A DNA stretch of 28,554 nucleotides from JAQVPN01 sp036170435 (lineage in GTDB: Bacteria > Patescibacteriota > Gracilibacteria > BD1-5 > UBA6164). A program made the translations under genes and the position numbers. The DNA is taken from positions 1-28,554 of the forward strand of contig JAVHPF010000083.1 of assembly GCA_036170435.1 (NCBI GenBank), read 5' to 3'. This document shows, one piece after another, positions 28,126 to 28,554 of the stretch. Below the pieces are notes generated by a model. The model saw only the letters and a list, made by a program, of their open reading frames with translations, had not been told where the DNA came from and did no database searches. Each line of letters begins with the position of its first letter. Positions within the stretch are counted from its first letter, which is position 1.

Positions 28126-28485
28126 TTATTTTACTGATAGTTTCAAATCTTTCAATTTATGAAGAGCTAAAATTTTCCCTTTATCTTCAAAACTGAAACT
28201 ACTTCCACACCCACATCTCGACTTAACTACTTGTGAAGAAAAAATATATTTTCATCCTACTTTTGTAATTGTTCATCATTTAAACTTTTCTCTATCCTCT
28301 AAAGATGCATAAACATTAACTCCGTCAATATTTTCAAGTAATTCTAAATCACTTAAATCAGGATTTTCTTCTATATTTACTTTTGTTCCAGCACAACCTG
28401 AAGAGTAAAAAAATACTTTTATATTTTTTATTTCACGAGCAACTAAGTCTGAAATAGTATTTTTATCTATATTTATATTTAACAT
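28126..28485 (-). CDS. sufA: IscA/SufA-type (HesB) iron-sulfur carrier, 119 aa
   Basis: An A-type carrier that passes Fe-S clusters from the SUF scaffold to target proteins. The conserved first cysteine is in FFYSSGCAGTKVNIEEN and the paired cysteines are in SRCGCGSSFSFE, the HesB C-x-C-G signature. About 119 residues is normal for the family. UGA codons encode glycines in KFKGGTI and KVGGKY. I chose the ATG at 28485; an upstream TTG at 28527 in the same frame overlaps sufB and adds a non-homologous leader, so it is less likely. It follows sufB by 17 nt and so is in the suf operon. Choice between sufA, iscA and erpA names rests on that context. Confidence 0.85.
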
Positions 28486-28502
28486 AAGTTTTTTATTACA
28501 TT

Positions 28503-28554
28503 TTAAACTCCTTCTATTTCCATTCAAATCAACACATTCATCTCACTTGCATAT
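28503..28554 (-). CDS. sufB: C-terminal end of SufB (gene continues beyond the window)
   Basis: Only 16 residues are visible, YASEMNVLIGMEIEGV, ending at TAA 28503-28505, with one UGA glycine. SufB proteins typically end with a segment like EYAVELNRLI-LEMEG, which this matches well. The position directly before an A-type carrier and SufD/SufS genes supports it. The piece is too short for certainty. Confidence 0.55.

Noticed and set aside
27792..28226. Annotating the orphan gene as a 144-residue readthrough product
   Set aside because: The extension crosses a terminator hairpin and runs antisense to sufA with no sensible protein character; I kept the TGA as the probable original stop and flagged the conflict.
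28485..28527. Upstream TTG start for the IscA-type protein
   Set aside because: It overlaps the sufB end and adds a leader not seen in HesB proteins; ATG at 28485 gives the usual length.

Overview
The window reads as a chromosome fragment of an AT-rich bacterium that decodes UGA as glycine (translation table 25). It most likely belongs to Absconditabacteria (SR1) or Gracilibacteria (BD1-5) in the Patescibacteria/CPR; I cannot separate the two. With the standard code almost every gene is shredded. With UGA=Gly, long intact genes appear, and in-frame UGA falls on invariant glycines: the LigA KxDG motif, the Walker A glycines of an AAA+ ATPase, and the NDG of an RsuA-type pseudouridine synthase. 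Native genes end in TAA or TAG. All gene ends given here use UGA=Gly unless stated.

Layout. 1-266 (+): tail of a probable HPF/RaiA-type hibernation factor. 350-3331 (-): leuS. 3463-3684 (+): small membrane protein. 3743-7519 (-): envelope cluster of an M23 peptidase with a lysozyme-like tail, an MscS channel (crossed by a false assembly gap) and a VirB2-like pilin-type protein. 7658-9970 (-): large unknown protein with two copies of a ~200-residue module. 10047-12173 (-): ligA. 12257-14476 (-): AAA+ ATPase of unknown role. 14548-15615 (-): MGDG-synthase-like glycosyltransferase. 15831-16496 (+): rsuA-type synthase. 16688-21931 (-): 1747-residue PKD-repeat surface protein whose cytoplasmic tail carries seven PDWL motifs. 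22146-23654 (+): MBL-fold protein. 23708-25649 (-): PAS protein plus chemoreceptor, which look foreign. 25810-28554 (-): SUF iron-sulfur genes sufS, short sufD, an IscA-type carrier and the end of sufB, interrupted by an oppositely oriented small orphan gene (27792-28091, +) that ends in TGA.

Three signals stand out. (1) Palindromic repeats are inserted in frame inside essential genes (leuS three times, ligA, sufS) and are translated, resembling in principle the Rickettsia palindromic elements. (2) The PAS/chemoreceptor pair has no UGA-Gly codon in 41 glycines and higher GC, and the orphan gene in the suf cluster has a textbook promoter and Shine-Dalgarno and a TGA stop just before a terminator; both look like acquisitions from standard-code organisms. 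(3) The repeated PDWL tail and the duplicated-module protein are undescribed architectures as far as I can tell. Strong intrinsic terminators often contain the stop codon of the gene they end, and several envelope genes share a TTGCAT-N17-TAnnAT promoter.
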